From assembly GCA_025935735.1 (NCBI GenBank), contig JAICUS010000141.1:1-11658 (forward strand): a DNA stretch of 11,658 nt, written 5' to 3'. Position 1 is the first letter of the stretch, and every line of letters begins with the position of its first letter. Below, in pieces: positions 1 through 6,081 of this stretch. The notes under the pieces were generated by a model. It had not been told where the DNA came from, made no database searches, and saw nothing but the letters and a program-made list of their open reading frames with translations. The position numbers were made by a program, and so were the translations under genes. The stretch comes from Solirubrobacteraceae bacterium (GTDB lineage: Bacteria > Actinomycetota > Thermoleophilia > Solirubrobacterales > Solirubrobacteraceae).

Positions 1-1
1 G

Positions 2-577
2 ATCCTGGACGCGGCTCGCTCCGAGTTCGCGCAGCGCGGGTTCCCCGGGGCGCGGCTGCAGGACATCGCCGAGCGCGCGGGGCTCACCCACCCGACGCTG
101 CTCTACCACTTCGGCTCCAAGGAGCGGCTGTACGCCGCGGTCATCGAGCAGGCGATGGAGGACTGGGCGGCGGTCACCTCGCTGGCCGTGTCGCAGGCGC
201 CGCCCGGGTTCGAGCGGGTGGCCGCGCTGGTCGACGCCGGGCTGGAGTTCTTCGCCTCCCACCACGAGTTCGTGGTCATCTGGCGGCGCGAGGCGATCGA
301 GGGCGGCGGCCGGCTCGAGCAGGCGATGGTCGAGCACCTGCGGCCGTTCTTCGACCGCGCGGTGGTCTTCCTGCGCCGCGAGGTGGAGGCCGCGCGGCTG
401 CGCGACCACGACCCGATCGAGCTGATGCAGCTCGTCTACGGCGCGGTGATGACCTACTTCTCGGACGCGGGGTTCCGGGCGCGGCTGCTCGACGAGGACC
501 CGTTCTCGGCGGAGGCGCGCGAGCGCTTCCGCAGCGCGCTCACCGCGATGCTGCGGGACGTGCTGGAACCGCGTTGA
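2..577 (+). CDS. TetR/AcrR-family transcriptional regulator (5' truncated by window edge)
   Basis: The reading frame is open from base 2 to a TGA at 575-577, leaving 191 residues. It starts inside the DNA-binding domain: ILDAARSEFAQRGFPG, then LQDIAERAGLTHPTLLYHFGSKERLY. This is the TetR helix-turn-helix with its usual 'YHFxSKExLy' end. Probably only 10-20 N-terminal residues are missing. The remainder (about residue 55 onward) is an all-helical ligand-binding/dimerisation domain, too variable to suggest a ligand. Family knowledge: such proteins are dimeric, cytoplasmic, usually repressors released by a small molecule, and often control a neighbouring gene; that neighbour would lie upstream, outside the window. 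The next gene, larE, is convergent and overlaps by 38 bases, so it is not an operon partner. An internal ATG at 155 is a weak alternative start because it would discard the whole helix-turn-helix. Confidence 0.93.
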   Translation: MLDAARSEFAQRGFPGARLQDIAERAGLTHPTLLYHFGSKERLYAAVIEQAMEDWAAVTSLAVSQAPPGFERVAALVDAGLEFFASHHEFVVIWRREAIEGGGRLEQAMVEHLRPFFDRAVVFLRREVEAARLRDHDPIELMQLVYGAVMTYFSDAGFRARLLDEDPFSAEARERFRSALTAMLRDVLEPR

Positions 578-1340
578 GCCGGCCGGAGCGGAACGGCTCG
601 CGGTCGACCGCCGCGTCCGCGTAGCCGGCCCGCCTGACCGCGTCGGCGATCTCCGGCTCGACGGCCAGCGCCCGCAGCAGGTCGTCCGCGGCGATCTCCA
701 CGCGGCCGAGCGGCCCGTGGTGGCGGACGCGCAGCACCGGGAACCCGAGCGCCTTGACCGCCCGCTCCGCGCGATCGATCTGCGCGAGCGTCTCCGGGTC
801 GACCGCCGTGCCGTAGGGGATGCGGGACGCGAGGCAGGGGCTGGCCGGCTTGCTCGCGCTGGGCAGCTGCAAGTGGTGGGCCAGCGCACGCACCTGCGCC
901 TTCGTCACGCCGAGCTCGAGCAGCGGGTGGCGCACGCCGTGCTCGGCCGCGGCGCGCAGCCCGGGGCGCCAGTCGCCGGCGTCGTCGGCGTTGGCGCCGG
1001 AGAGCACCACGCGGTCGTCCGCCAGCTGCGCGAGGGTGTCGTAGAGCTCGGTCTTGCAGAAGTAGCAGCGGTCGCGCCCGTTGGCGCGGTAGCCGGGGCG
1101 GGCGAGCTCGTCGGTGGAGACGATCTCGTGCGCGATCCCGATGTGGTCGGCCACCCGCCGCGCGCCGTCGAGCTCGCCGGTGGCCACGGCCGGCGAGACG
1201 GCGGTGACCGCGATCGCCCGGTCGCCCAGAGCGCGGTGCGCGACGGCGGCGACGACGCTCGAGTCGACCCCGCCCGAGAACGCGACCACGGCGCCGCCGA
1301 GCGACGAGACAGCCGCTTCGAGGGAGGCGAGCAGCTTCAC
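540..1340 (-). CDS. larE: ATP-dependent sulfur transferase LarE (nickel-pincer cofactor synthesis), three-cysteine type
   Basis: This 266-residue cytoplasmic enzyme adds the two sulfur atoms to pyridinium-3,5-biscarboxylate mononucleotide after AMP activation of its carboxylates. The N-type ATP pyrophosphatase P-loop SGGVDSS is at residues 22-28. RCYFCK follows with C92 and C95, then SGANADD (114-120), and KPASPCLASRIPYG has the family's sulfur-bearing cysteine at C169. The end, REPFRSGRLN, matches the family C-terminus; a further ten residues run into the TetR gene. The GTG start at 1340 forms a GTGA overlap with the larC stop, which implies translational coupling, and the protein length fits the family. 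Known from the family: single-cysteine LarE destroys its own cysteine, while three-cysteine LarE (as in Thermotoga maritima) binds a [4Fe-4S] cluster. C92, C95 and C169 suggest the second type here. Confidence 0.95.
   Translation of the reverse strand: MKLLASLEAAVSSLGGAVVAFSGGVDSSVVAAVAHRALGDRAIAVTAVSPAVATGELDGARRVADHIGIAHEIVSTDELARPGYRANGRDRCYFCKTELYDTLAQLADDRVVLSGANADDAGDWRPGLRAAAEHGVRHPLLELGVTKAQVRALAHHLQLPSASKPASPCLASRIPYGTAVDPETLAQIDRAERAVKALGFPVLRVRHHGPLGRVEIAADDLLRALAVEPEIADAVRRAGYADAAVDREPFRSGRLNAVPARPAASR
569..603 (+). terminator. Candidate hairpin terminator of the TetR gene
   Basis: An imperfect hairpin begins just before the TetR stop. CCGC (569-572) pairs with GCGG (600-603), a three-base bulge follows, then GAGCCG (576-581) pairs with CGGCTC (594-599) around a 12-base loop. 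There is no U-tract. The hairpin lies inside the 3' end of the convergent larE gene, so coding constraint may explain part of it. Confidence 0.3.
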
Positions 1341-2491
1341 GCGCGCACCTCGTGTGCGGCGGCCAGTGCGCGGGCCCAGACGCTCTTCACGGGCTCGCCG
1401 CTGATCCGGGCGGCGCGCTCGCAGTCGGCGTGCTCGGGGGCGAGGTTGACGACGCGGCCGTCGAGCCGGCCGACCTTCACCTGCACGGGCTCGCCGCCGA
1501 CCTCGACGGTCCAGCTCTCGCGCTCGAGCTCGATCCGGTCGCAGCGCGAGATGCGCACGCCGAGCGTGCTCGTCTGCGTGAGGATCGCCCGCGCCACCGC
1601 GCCCTCGTCGTGCGGACGCGCCAGCGCGGACAGGACGAACCCGGGGCGGCCCTTCTTCATCTGCGCCGGCGCGGTCCAGACGTCGAGCGCGCCGGCGGCG
1701 AAGCAGGCGTCGGCGGCGTCCGGCGCGAGCTCGGGGATCAGGTCGTCGAGGTTGGCCTCGATCAGCGACACCGGCGCGCTCGCCGCGCGCGCCTCGTGAC
1801 CGACGATGGCCCGCACGACGTTCGGGAACGCCTCGATCTCCCGCGTCCCCGCGCCGTACCCGCTGCCGGCGAGCATGAGCGGCGGCAGCGGCCCGTAGGA
1901 CTCGGCGAGGCTCGACACCAGCGCGGCGCCGGTCGGCGTGACGAGCTCGACGTCGGCGTCGACGCCGTAGAGCGGCGCGCCCTCGAGCAGCTTCAGCGTG
2001 GCCGGCGCCGGCAACGGCAACCGCCCGTGCTCGGCGCGCACGAACCCGCGGCCGGCGGGCAGCGGCGAGCAGACGACGCGCTCGACGCCGAGGCTCTCCA
2101 AGGCGAGCGCCACGCCGCACACCTCGCCCAGCGCGTCGACGGCGCCGACCTCGTGGAAGTGCACCTGCTCGGGCGACGTGTCGTGGATCCGGGCCTCGGC
2201 GTGCGCCAGCCGCTCGAACGCCGCCTGCGCGCGCGCCGTCACGCGCTCCGGGAAGCCGGCCGCGCCGATCTGCGCGCGGATCGAAGACCAGTGGCGGTGC
2301 GGCTGCGCCTCGGCGCCGCGCACGGTCACCGTCGTGGCCACGATCCCGTGCCGCTCCGCCCTGCCGGTCTCGATCCGCAGCCCGTCGACGCCCAGCCGCT
2401 CGAGCCCCGCGACCGTGGCGCCCGCGTCCAGCAGCGCGCCGAGCAGCATGTCGCCGGCCACGCCGCCGATGCAGTCGACGTAGAGGATCAC
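1337..2491 (-). CDS. larC: Nickel insertion protein LarC (NPN cofactor cyclometallase), single uninterrupted frame
   Basis: LarC is a CTP-dependent nickel insertase that places Ni into the dithio pincer nucleotide, forming the C-Ni bond. This 384-residue protein has the expected order: VILYVDCIGGVAGDM at the N-terminus, QPHRHW (possible metal-binding histidines), HFHEVGAVDALGE with H111, H113, E114 and D119, NLDDLIPE from N247, and MKKGRPG from M278. The N-terminal part equals LarC1 and the C-terminal part LarC2. In Lactiplantibacillus plantarum the two are joined by ribosomal frameshifting; here the frame is continuous. The GTG start at 2491 overlaps the larB stop as GTGA, and the stop overlaps the larE start the same way. 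The frame stays open far upstream, but that region encodes larB in another frame, so the long extension is rejected. Confidence 0.95.
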   Translation of the reverse strand: MILYVDCIGGVAGDMLLGALLDAGATVAGLERLGVDGLRIETGRAERHGIVATTVTVRGAEAQPHRHWSSIRAQIGAAGFPERVTARAQAAFERLAHAEARIHDTSPEQVHFHEVGAVDALGEVCGVALALESLGVERVVCSPLPAGRGFVRAEHGRLPLPAPATLKLLEGAPLYGVDADVELVTPTGAALVSSLAESYGPLPPLMLAGSGYGAGTREIEAFPNVVRAIVGHEARAASAPVSLIEANLDDLIPELAPDAADACFAAGALDVWTAPAQMKKGRPGFVLSALARPHDEGAVARAILTQTSTLGVRISRCDRIELERESWTVEVGGEPVQVKVGRLDGRVVNLAPEHADCERAARISGEPVKSVWARALAAAHEVRA

Positions 2492-3168
2492 GCCGGACCC
2501 GCCGAGCGGCGGGCGATCCGCGCCGCGATCGTCCCCGCGCCGAAGCCGTCGTCGATGTTCACCACGGCGACGCCCGCGGCGCACGACGTGAGCATGGCCA
2601 GCAGCGCGCTCACGCCGCCGAACGTCGCCCCGTAGCCCGTGCTCGTCGGCACGCCGATCACCGGCGCGGCCACCAGCCCGCCGATCACCGAGGCCAGCGC
2701 GGCGTCCCAGCCGGCCACCACGATCACGCAGTCGGCGGCGCGCAGGTCCTCCAGCGCCGGCTCGAGCCGGTGCAGCCCCGCCACGCCCGCGTCGCGGTGC
2801 ACGGTCACGGTCGTGCCGAGCAGCTGCGCGCGCACCTGCGCCTCGCGCAGCGGCGCCTCGTCGGACGTGCCGGCGCTGACGATCGCCACCCGGCCGCGCG
2901 GCTCGGGCACGTCGCGGGCGATCCAGGCCAGCCGGGCCCGCGCGTCCTCCTCGGCGTCCGGCGCGAGCGAGCGCAGCGCCGCGCGCGCGTCGGCGTCCGC
3001 GCGCGTGACCAGCACGCTGCTCGCGCCGCCCGCCAGCAGCGCCCGGGCGATCTCCCGCACCTCGTCCGCGGTCTTGCCCTCGGCCACGACGGCCTCGGGC
3101 GCGCCCTGGCGGCGGTCGCGATCGGTGTCCACACGCGCGAAGCCCAGGTCGACGAAGCCGGCGTCCAC
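2488..3168 (-). CDS. larB: Pyridinium-3,5-biscarboxylic acid mononucleotide synthase LarB
   Basis: LarB carboxylates the pyridinium ring of nicotinic acid adenine dinucleotide at C5 and releases AMP, the first step of NPN cofactor synthesis. The 226-residue protein shows DLGFARVDTDRDRRQGAPE (residues 7-25), equivalent to the family's 'DLGFA-vD-hR-lRqG-PE', then SAGTSDE (98-104), STGYGATFGG, and SCAAGVAVVNIDDGFGAG. C196 in the last motif corresponds to the cysteine that forms a transient cysteinyl-pyridine adduct in characterised LarB. The C-terminal half resembles AIR carboxylase PurE. The GTG at 3168 is the only usable start after an in-frame TAA 54 bases upstream, so this LarB lacks about 20 N-terminal residues common in relatives. 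The Shine-Dalgarno match is weak (GGGGA). It is the first gene of the larBCE operon. Confidence 0.93.
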   Translation of the reverse strand: MDAGFVDLGFARVDTDRDRRQGAPEAVVAEGKTADEVREIARALLAGGASSVLVTRADADARAALRSLAPDAEEDARARLAWIARDVPEPRGRVAIVSAGTSDEAPLREAQVRAQLLGTTVTVHRDAGVAGLHRLEPALEDLRAADCVIVVAGWDAALASVIGGLVAAPVIGVPTSTGYGATFGGVSALLAMLTSCAAGVAVVNIDDGFGAGTIAARIARRSAGPA

Positions 3169-3259
3169 CCGCTGGAGGGTATCCCCGGGCCGAAGGTCGT
3201 ACGTGCGGGTGCGGCTGGCCGCCCCTTAAGGAGCGGAGCGCCGCAGCGCGGTCTCGTGC

Positions 3260-3275
3260 TCGCCCCCTGGGGCGA
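3260..3275. promoter_or_regulatory. Palindrome in the larB/orphan divergent intergenic region (candidate operator)
   Basis: The 16 bases are TCGCCCC, CT, GGGGCGA: seven-base arms that are perfect inverse complements around two central bases. It lies in the 138-base gap (3169-3306) between divergent starts, 31 bases before the ATG at 3307 and about 90 before the larB GTG. A two-base loop makes an RNA hairpin unlikely, so a dimeric DNA-binding protein is the more natural reader. I could not assign convincing -35/-10 boxes in this gap. In DNA this GC-rich, chance palindromes do occur. Confidence 0.35.
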
Positions 3276-3306
3276 ACTTCGCGCGCGTGGGACTCTCGGT
3301 GATGCC

Positions 3307-3540
3307 ATGACGCAACTCCGTGAGCTCGCCCACCGCCGCAACGACGGCCTCGACGTCCGGCTGCTCTGGGACCCGTCCAGCGACACCGTGCGCGTCGCGC
3401 TGCAGGACAGCCGCAGCGGCGCGGGCTTCGAGGTGCCGGTGCTGCCGGGCCAGCGGCCGCTGGACGTCTTCCATCACCCGTTCGCCTACGCCGAGGTCCG
3501 CGAGGCGGCCTCGCGGCGCCCGCACCTCCGCGCCGCGTAG
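3307..3540 (+). CDS. Small conserved-type orphan protein, 77 residues, unknown function
   Basis: The protein begins MTQLRELAHRRNDGLDVRLLWD and has no signal peptide, membrane segment or cysteine. The middle (TVRVALQDSRSGAGFEVPVL) looks like two or three beta strands, followed by LDVFHHPFAYA and a basic tail. I recall proteins of this size and pattern ('RNDGhDVxLxW...', 'LDVFxHPfAYA') as frequent in Solirubrobacterales genomes, where they are annotated hypothetical; I cannot verify that here. The ATG at 3307 is preceded by GGTGAT at short spacing. The stop is 11 bases before the GTG of the M14 hydrolase, suggesting co-transcription. The gene is divergent from larB. No function should be assumed. 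Confidence 0.75.
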   Translation: MTQLRELAHRRNDGLDVRLLWDPSSDTVRVALQDSRSGAGFEVPVLPGQRPLDVFHHPFAYAEVREAASRRPHLRAA

Positions 3541-3551
3541 AGTCCCGCCGC

Positions 3552-4445
3552 GTGGAACGCGGCACGCTGACCCTCGGCGGCGAAGAGGTCCCTTGTCTCC
3601 GGTCGTGCGGATCGCAGGACGGCCCGAGCGTGTCGCTGATCGGCGGCATCCACGGCTGCGAGTACAGCTCGATCGCCGCGGTCACCCGGGTGATGCGCGA
3701 GCTCGACGAGGGGGAGCTCAGCGGCTCGCTCACCGCGGTCCCCGTGGTGAGCATGCAGTCGTTCCGCGAGCGCTCGCCGTTCGTCGTCCCGGCCGACGGC
3801 AAGAACCTCAACCGCACGTTCCCGGGCGACGCCGGCGGCAGCTACACCGACAGGCTCGCGCACGACATCTTCACGCAGCTGATCGAGCCCGCGGACGCGC
3901 TGCTCGACCTCCACGGCGGCGACCTGGTCGAGGCGCTCGAGCCGTTCGCGCTCTACGCCGACGAGCCGTCGCGCGCCATCGCGCTGGCCTTCGGGCTGCC
4001 CTACGTCGTGGCGTCCACCGACTCGCTGGCCGGCATGACCGCCACGGCGGCGGCGAACGCCGGCGTGCCCGCGGTCATCGCCGAGGCCGGCGGGATCGGC
4101 CAGCTCGAGGAGGAGGCCGTCCGGCTGCTGGCCGGCGGCACTCGCAGCGCGCTGCGCCACCTCGGCGCGCTGCCCGGCGAGCCGGGGGTGGGCGGGGCTC
4201 CCAATCCGCGCGACGTCGGCGACTTCGTGTGGCTGCGCTGCCAGCAGGCGGGCTTCTGGGCGGCCGCGGTGAAGACCGGCGACGAAGTCGAGACGGGCGC
4301 GCTGCTCGGCGAGGTCCGCGACCTCTACGGCGACGTGATCGAGGCGGTCCGCGCGCCCGCGCCCGGCGTCCTGCTGTTCCTCACCACGAGCGCCGCGGTG
4401 GCCGACGACGGCCTCCTGCTCGGGCTCGGCACCCAGATCTCCTGA
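3552..4445 (+). CDS. Succinylglutamate desuccinylase/aspartoacylase-like zinc hydrolase (M14 superfamily)
   Basis: This 297-residue cytoplasmic enzyme has all the signatures of the AstE/aspartoacylase branch of the carboxypeptidase A fold. GGIHGCEYS carries zinc ligands H34 and E37; GKNLNRTFPG (83-92) contributes substrate-binding N/R residues; LLDLHGGD carries the third zinc ligand H121; IAEAGG contains the catalytic glutamate E178. The last 80 residues form the usual beta domain: VKTGDEVETGALLGEVRDLYGDV, then VRAPAPGVLLF. These enzymes remove acyl groups from an amide-linked amino acid, but the substrate cannot be read from sequence, and no ast arginine-succinyltransferase genes are nearby, so I do not call it AstE. 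The start is GTG at 3552, 11 bases after the orphan gene's stop; the Shine-Dalgarno is poor. Its stop is 3 bases from the convergent gene's stop. Confidence 0.88.
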   Translation: MERGTLTLGGEEVPCLRSCGSQDGPSVSLIGGIHGCEYSSIAAVTRVMRELDEGELSGSLTAVPVVSMQSFRERSPFVVPADGKNLNRTFPGDAGGSYTDRLAHDIFTQLIEPADALLDLHGGDLVEALEPFALYADEPSRAIALAFGLPYVVASTDSLAGMTATAAANAGVPAVIAEAGGIGQLEEEAVRLLAGGTRSALRHLGALPGEPGVGGAPNPRDVGDFVWLRCQQAGFWAAAVKTGDEVETGALLGEVRDLYGDVIEAVRAPAPGVLLFLTTSAAVADDGLLLGLGTQIS

Positions 4446-4448
4446 GGC

Positions 4449-4937
4449 TCACCCGCGCGGGGCGGGCTTGGTGGCGAACGCCGTCACGACGTTCATCGCC
4501 TTCAGCGCCTGGCTGCGGTCGGAGGCCAGCAGCGCGCGCAGGTCGCCGACCCGGTCGTCGTCCTGGAGCCCGGCGAGGCGGCCGTCGAGCCGGGCGATCG
4601 CCGCGTCCACCTCCAGCTTGACCCGCTCCTGGCGCTGGTTGAGCCGCGAGCCCAGGAGCTGGCTGTCCGCGGCCGAGAGGTCCGGCCGCAGCAGGTCGCG
4701 GACCTCGAGGTAGCGCCCGGTCTGGACCATCACCTCCAGGTTGGCGGCGAGCTGGCCGTAGCGGTTGCGCTCCGCGGCCGCGGCCAGCCGCACGGTCTCG
4801 GCCTCGCGGGCGTCCTCGCGCTGGAACATCCGCTCCTGGAGGTCGCGGTTCTCGGCGTAGGAGATGTAGCCGCCGACGACCACGCCGGCCAGCGCGAAGG
4901 CGGCGGTGAGGAGGGCGATCCGCAGCGCGTCGCTCAC
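4449..4937 (-). CDS. Small single-pass membrane protein with long helical cytoplasmic or external tail, unknown function
   Basis: This is a 162-residue protein. Residues 5-27 (LRIALLTAAFALAGVVVGGYISY) form one hydrophobic transmembrane segment or uncleaved signal anchor. The rest is charged and alanine/arginine-rich: roughly 29-60 (ENRDLQERMFQREDAREAE...) looks like a continuous, probably coiled-coil helix, followed by further helices with LLRPDLSAADSQLLGSRLNQRQERVKLEVDAAI. There are no cysteines or catalytic motifs. The GTG start at 4937 overlaps the stop of the upstream secreted-protein gene as GTGA; a GTG at 4949 in the same frame is the alternative, adding four residues. The coupling suggests the two products act together at the cell envelope. 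I do not recognise the family. Confidence 0.7.
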   Translation of the reverse strand: MSDALRIALLTAAFALAGVVVGGYISYAENRDLQERMFQREDAREAETVRLAAAAERNRYGQLAANLEVMVQTGRYLEVRDLLRPDLSAADSQLLGSRLNQRQERVKLEVDAAIARLDGRLAGLQDDDRVGDLRALLASDRSQALKAMNVVTAFATKPAPRG

Positions 4938-5605
4938 GTCAGCCCGCACCAGTGCGCCTGCCGGGCGCGCGCGGTGTGGTGCTCGCGCCTCGCGTGGGCG
5001 AGCTTGCGCGCCAGGCGCCGGCGCCGGGCGCCATGGGCGTGGCGCAGGGCGCTCTTGGTGCGCCGGATGAGCACCGAGAGCGCGCTGGCCCGGTCGGTGT
5101 AGTACTCGCACCAGGCCTCGGCGACCGCGTGCGACGGGATGGCCTTCCCCCGGCCCGCGCGCAGCGACTTCGCGAACGGCGGGACGGTGAGCGCGACGCC
5201 GAGCCGATACGCCGACCCGGAGCAGTCAGCGTACGGACCTGCGTCGACGACGACGAAGTACGGCCCCGCGGCGGCCGCCTGCGCGCCGAGACGCTGCGGG
5301 AGGCGGCCGAGCAGCGACGCCTGGGCGAGCGTGAGCCCGTCGATGTTCTGCACGCGGACGAACACCTGGCACTCGTCGTTGGTGTGCGCGGCCGTGACGG
5401 CGAGGGTCACCGGCGTCCGCGCGACCTCGACGCGGTACCAGTCCGCGCCTGCCGCCGCGTCGAACGTGCCGTCGACCGTGTCGCCGGCCGCGAGCGGCGC
5501 CGCCGTGTCGAGCGAGTGACCGGGCGGCTGCGCGTGCGCCACGGCCGGGCACAGCAGTGCGGCGGCCGCCGCGGCGGCGATCACTATGCGGATGAGCCGG
5601 GTCAC
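4934..5605 (-). CDS. Secreted protein, PPC-like beta domain plus basic C-terminus, unknown function
   Basis: The 223-residue protein has a Sec signal peptide: positive start MTRLIRIV, an alanine-rich core and AHA|Q cleavage after residue 25. C19 is not in a lipobox context. Residues about 32-140 resemble a bacterial pre-peptidase C-terminal (PPC-like) beta sandwich: a GDTVDGTFD turn, DWYRVEV, and GPYFVVVDAG near the end. C79 and C128 lie in this part. Residues 145-223 are helical and very basic (ARRRRLARKLAHARREHH), ending in WCGLT, with C166 and C220. An even number of cysteines outside the cell suggests two disulfides. The GTG at 5605 sits just after AGGCAGGATCCG. A TTGACA box lies about 50 bases upstream, so this is probably the first gene of a two-gene operon. 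Function unknown. Confidence 0.75.
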   Translation of the reverse strand: MTRLIRIVIAAAAAAALLCPAVAHAQPPGHSLDTAAPLAAGDTVDGTFDAAAGADWYRVEVARTPVTLAVTAAHTNDECQVFVRVQNIDGLTLAQASLLGRLPQRLGAQAAAAGPYFVVVDAGPYADCSGSAYRLGVALTVPPFAKSLRAGRGKAIPSHAVAEAWCEYYTDRASALSVLIRRTKSALRHAHGARRRRLARKLAHARREHHTARARQAHWCGLT

Positions 5606-5627
5606 CGGATCCTGCCTGGAGCGCGCC

Positions 5628-5657
5628 TACACTCCCCGCCCGGCCCGGGCTTGTCAA
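5628..5657 (-). promoter_or_regulatory. Candidate promoter for the secreted/membrane protein pair
   Basis: On the minus strand a perfect TTGACA (5657-5652) is followed at 18 bases by GTGTAG, or at 19 by TGTAGG (5632-5627). The -10 match is poor. It lies 23-52 bases upstream of the GTG at 5605, within the 116-base gap 5606-5721. The exact -35 consensus in such GC-rich DNA is what makes it notable. Confidence 0.4.
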
Positions 5658-5721
5658 TCCAGTACCGGCGTTGCCGATCACGCACGGTTCCGGCGGCCGC
5701 ACGTACTTGCGAACACCGGTC

Positions 5722-5994
5722 CTAGGCGGCGAGCGCGAGGACCGGCGCGTCGGCGTGCAGGCGCAGGCCGCGGCGCAGCGCCGCGTTGAACGCGCGGCGG
5801 CCCATCTCGGCCTCGAGGTCCGTGAGCCGCCCGGCCACCCACTCGCGGCCGAAGCGGGGGATGGTCAGCGCCTCGGCGGTGGCGATCCAGACGCGGCCGG
5901 GTCCGGCGCGGAAGCTCTGGACCATCGGCTCGCCGTCGAAGCGCGCGGCGAGCAGCGTGTCGGGGGCTTCGCGTACGAGCTCGGAAGCAGTCAC
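5722..5994 (-). CDS. Small orphan protein, about 90 residues, unknown function
   Basis: From the GTG at 5994 the protein is 90 residues: VTASELVREAPDTLLAARFDGE, then PGRVWIATAEALTIPRFGREW, then a helical end EAEMGRRAFNAALRRGLRLHADAPVLALAA. It has no signal peptide, membrane segment or cysteine. In-frame alternatives are GTG 6003 and TTG 6030, giving 93 and 102 residues. I prefer 5994 because GAGAG lies eight bases upstream, and TTG would be unusual here. The gene is co-directional with its neighbours but has gaps of 116 and 87 bases on each side, plus a terminator-like hairpin upstream, so it is probably transcribed alone. I do not recognise it. Unbroken frame and high-GC codon pattern support coding, but it is short. 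Confidence 0.6.
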   Translation of the reverse strand: MTASELVREAPDTLLAARFDGEPMVQSFRAGPGRVWIATAEALTIPRFGREWVAGRLTDLEAEMGRRAFNAALRRGLRLHADAPVLALAA

Positions 5995-6031
5995 GCGGGC
6001 CACTCTCGCGGGGCGGCCGCGCGCAGACAAG

Positions 6032-6067
6032 CGAAACCCCCCGATTGACCGGATGCGCGGGGTTCCG
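6032..6067 (-). terminator. Hairpin terminator downstream of the PAS-GGDEF-EAL gene
   Basis: Read on the minus strand, CG-c-GGGGTT-c-CG type arms pair across a 12-base loop: bases 6032-6043 pair with 6056-6067 in ten base pairs with two mismatches (6034/6065 and 6041/6058). The core is AACCCC against GGGGTT. It starts 15 bases after the stop codon at 6082. The run following it (CTTGTCT) is only weakly T-rich. Confidence 0.55.
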
Positions 6068-6081
6068 ACGTTCCGAAGCCC

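Noticed and set aside
540..2120. An N-terminally extended LarE of 526 residues
   Set aside because: The extension is an out-of-frame reading of larC; the PP-loop protein begins at the GTG at 1340 in a GTGA overlap.
3226..3525. A 99-codon minus-strand frame that would sit upstream of larB
   Set aside because: It is opposite the 77-residue orphan, lacks any recognisable pattern, and the plus-strand product has a more protein-like sequence.
1337..3817. An N-terminally extended LarC of 826 residues
   Set aside because: The extra part is an arginine-rich out-of-frame reading of larB; LarC homology begins exactly at the GTG at 2491, which overlaps the larB stop.
4934..5605. Possible lipoprotein from a cysteine near the signal peptide (C19)
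   Set aside because: The residues before it (ALL) do not form a lipobox, and a standard AHA|Q cleavage site follows at residue 25.
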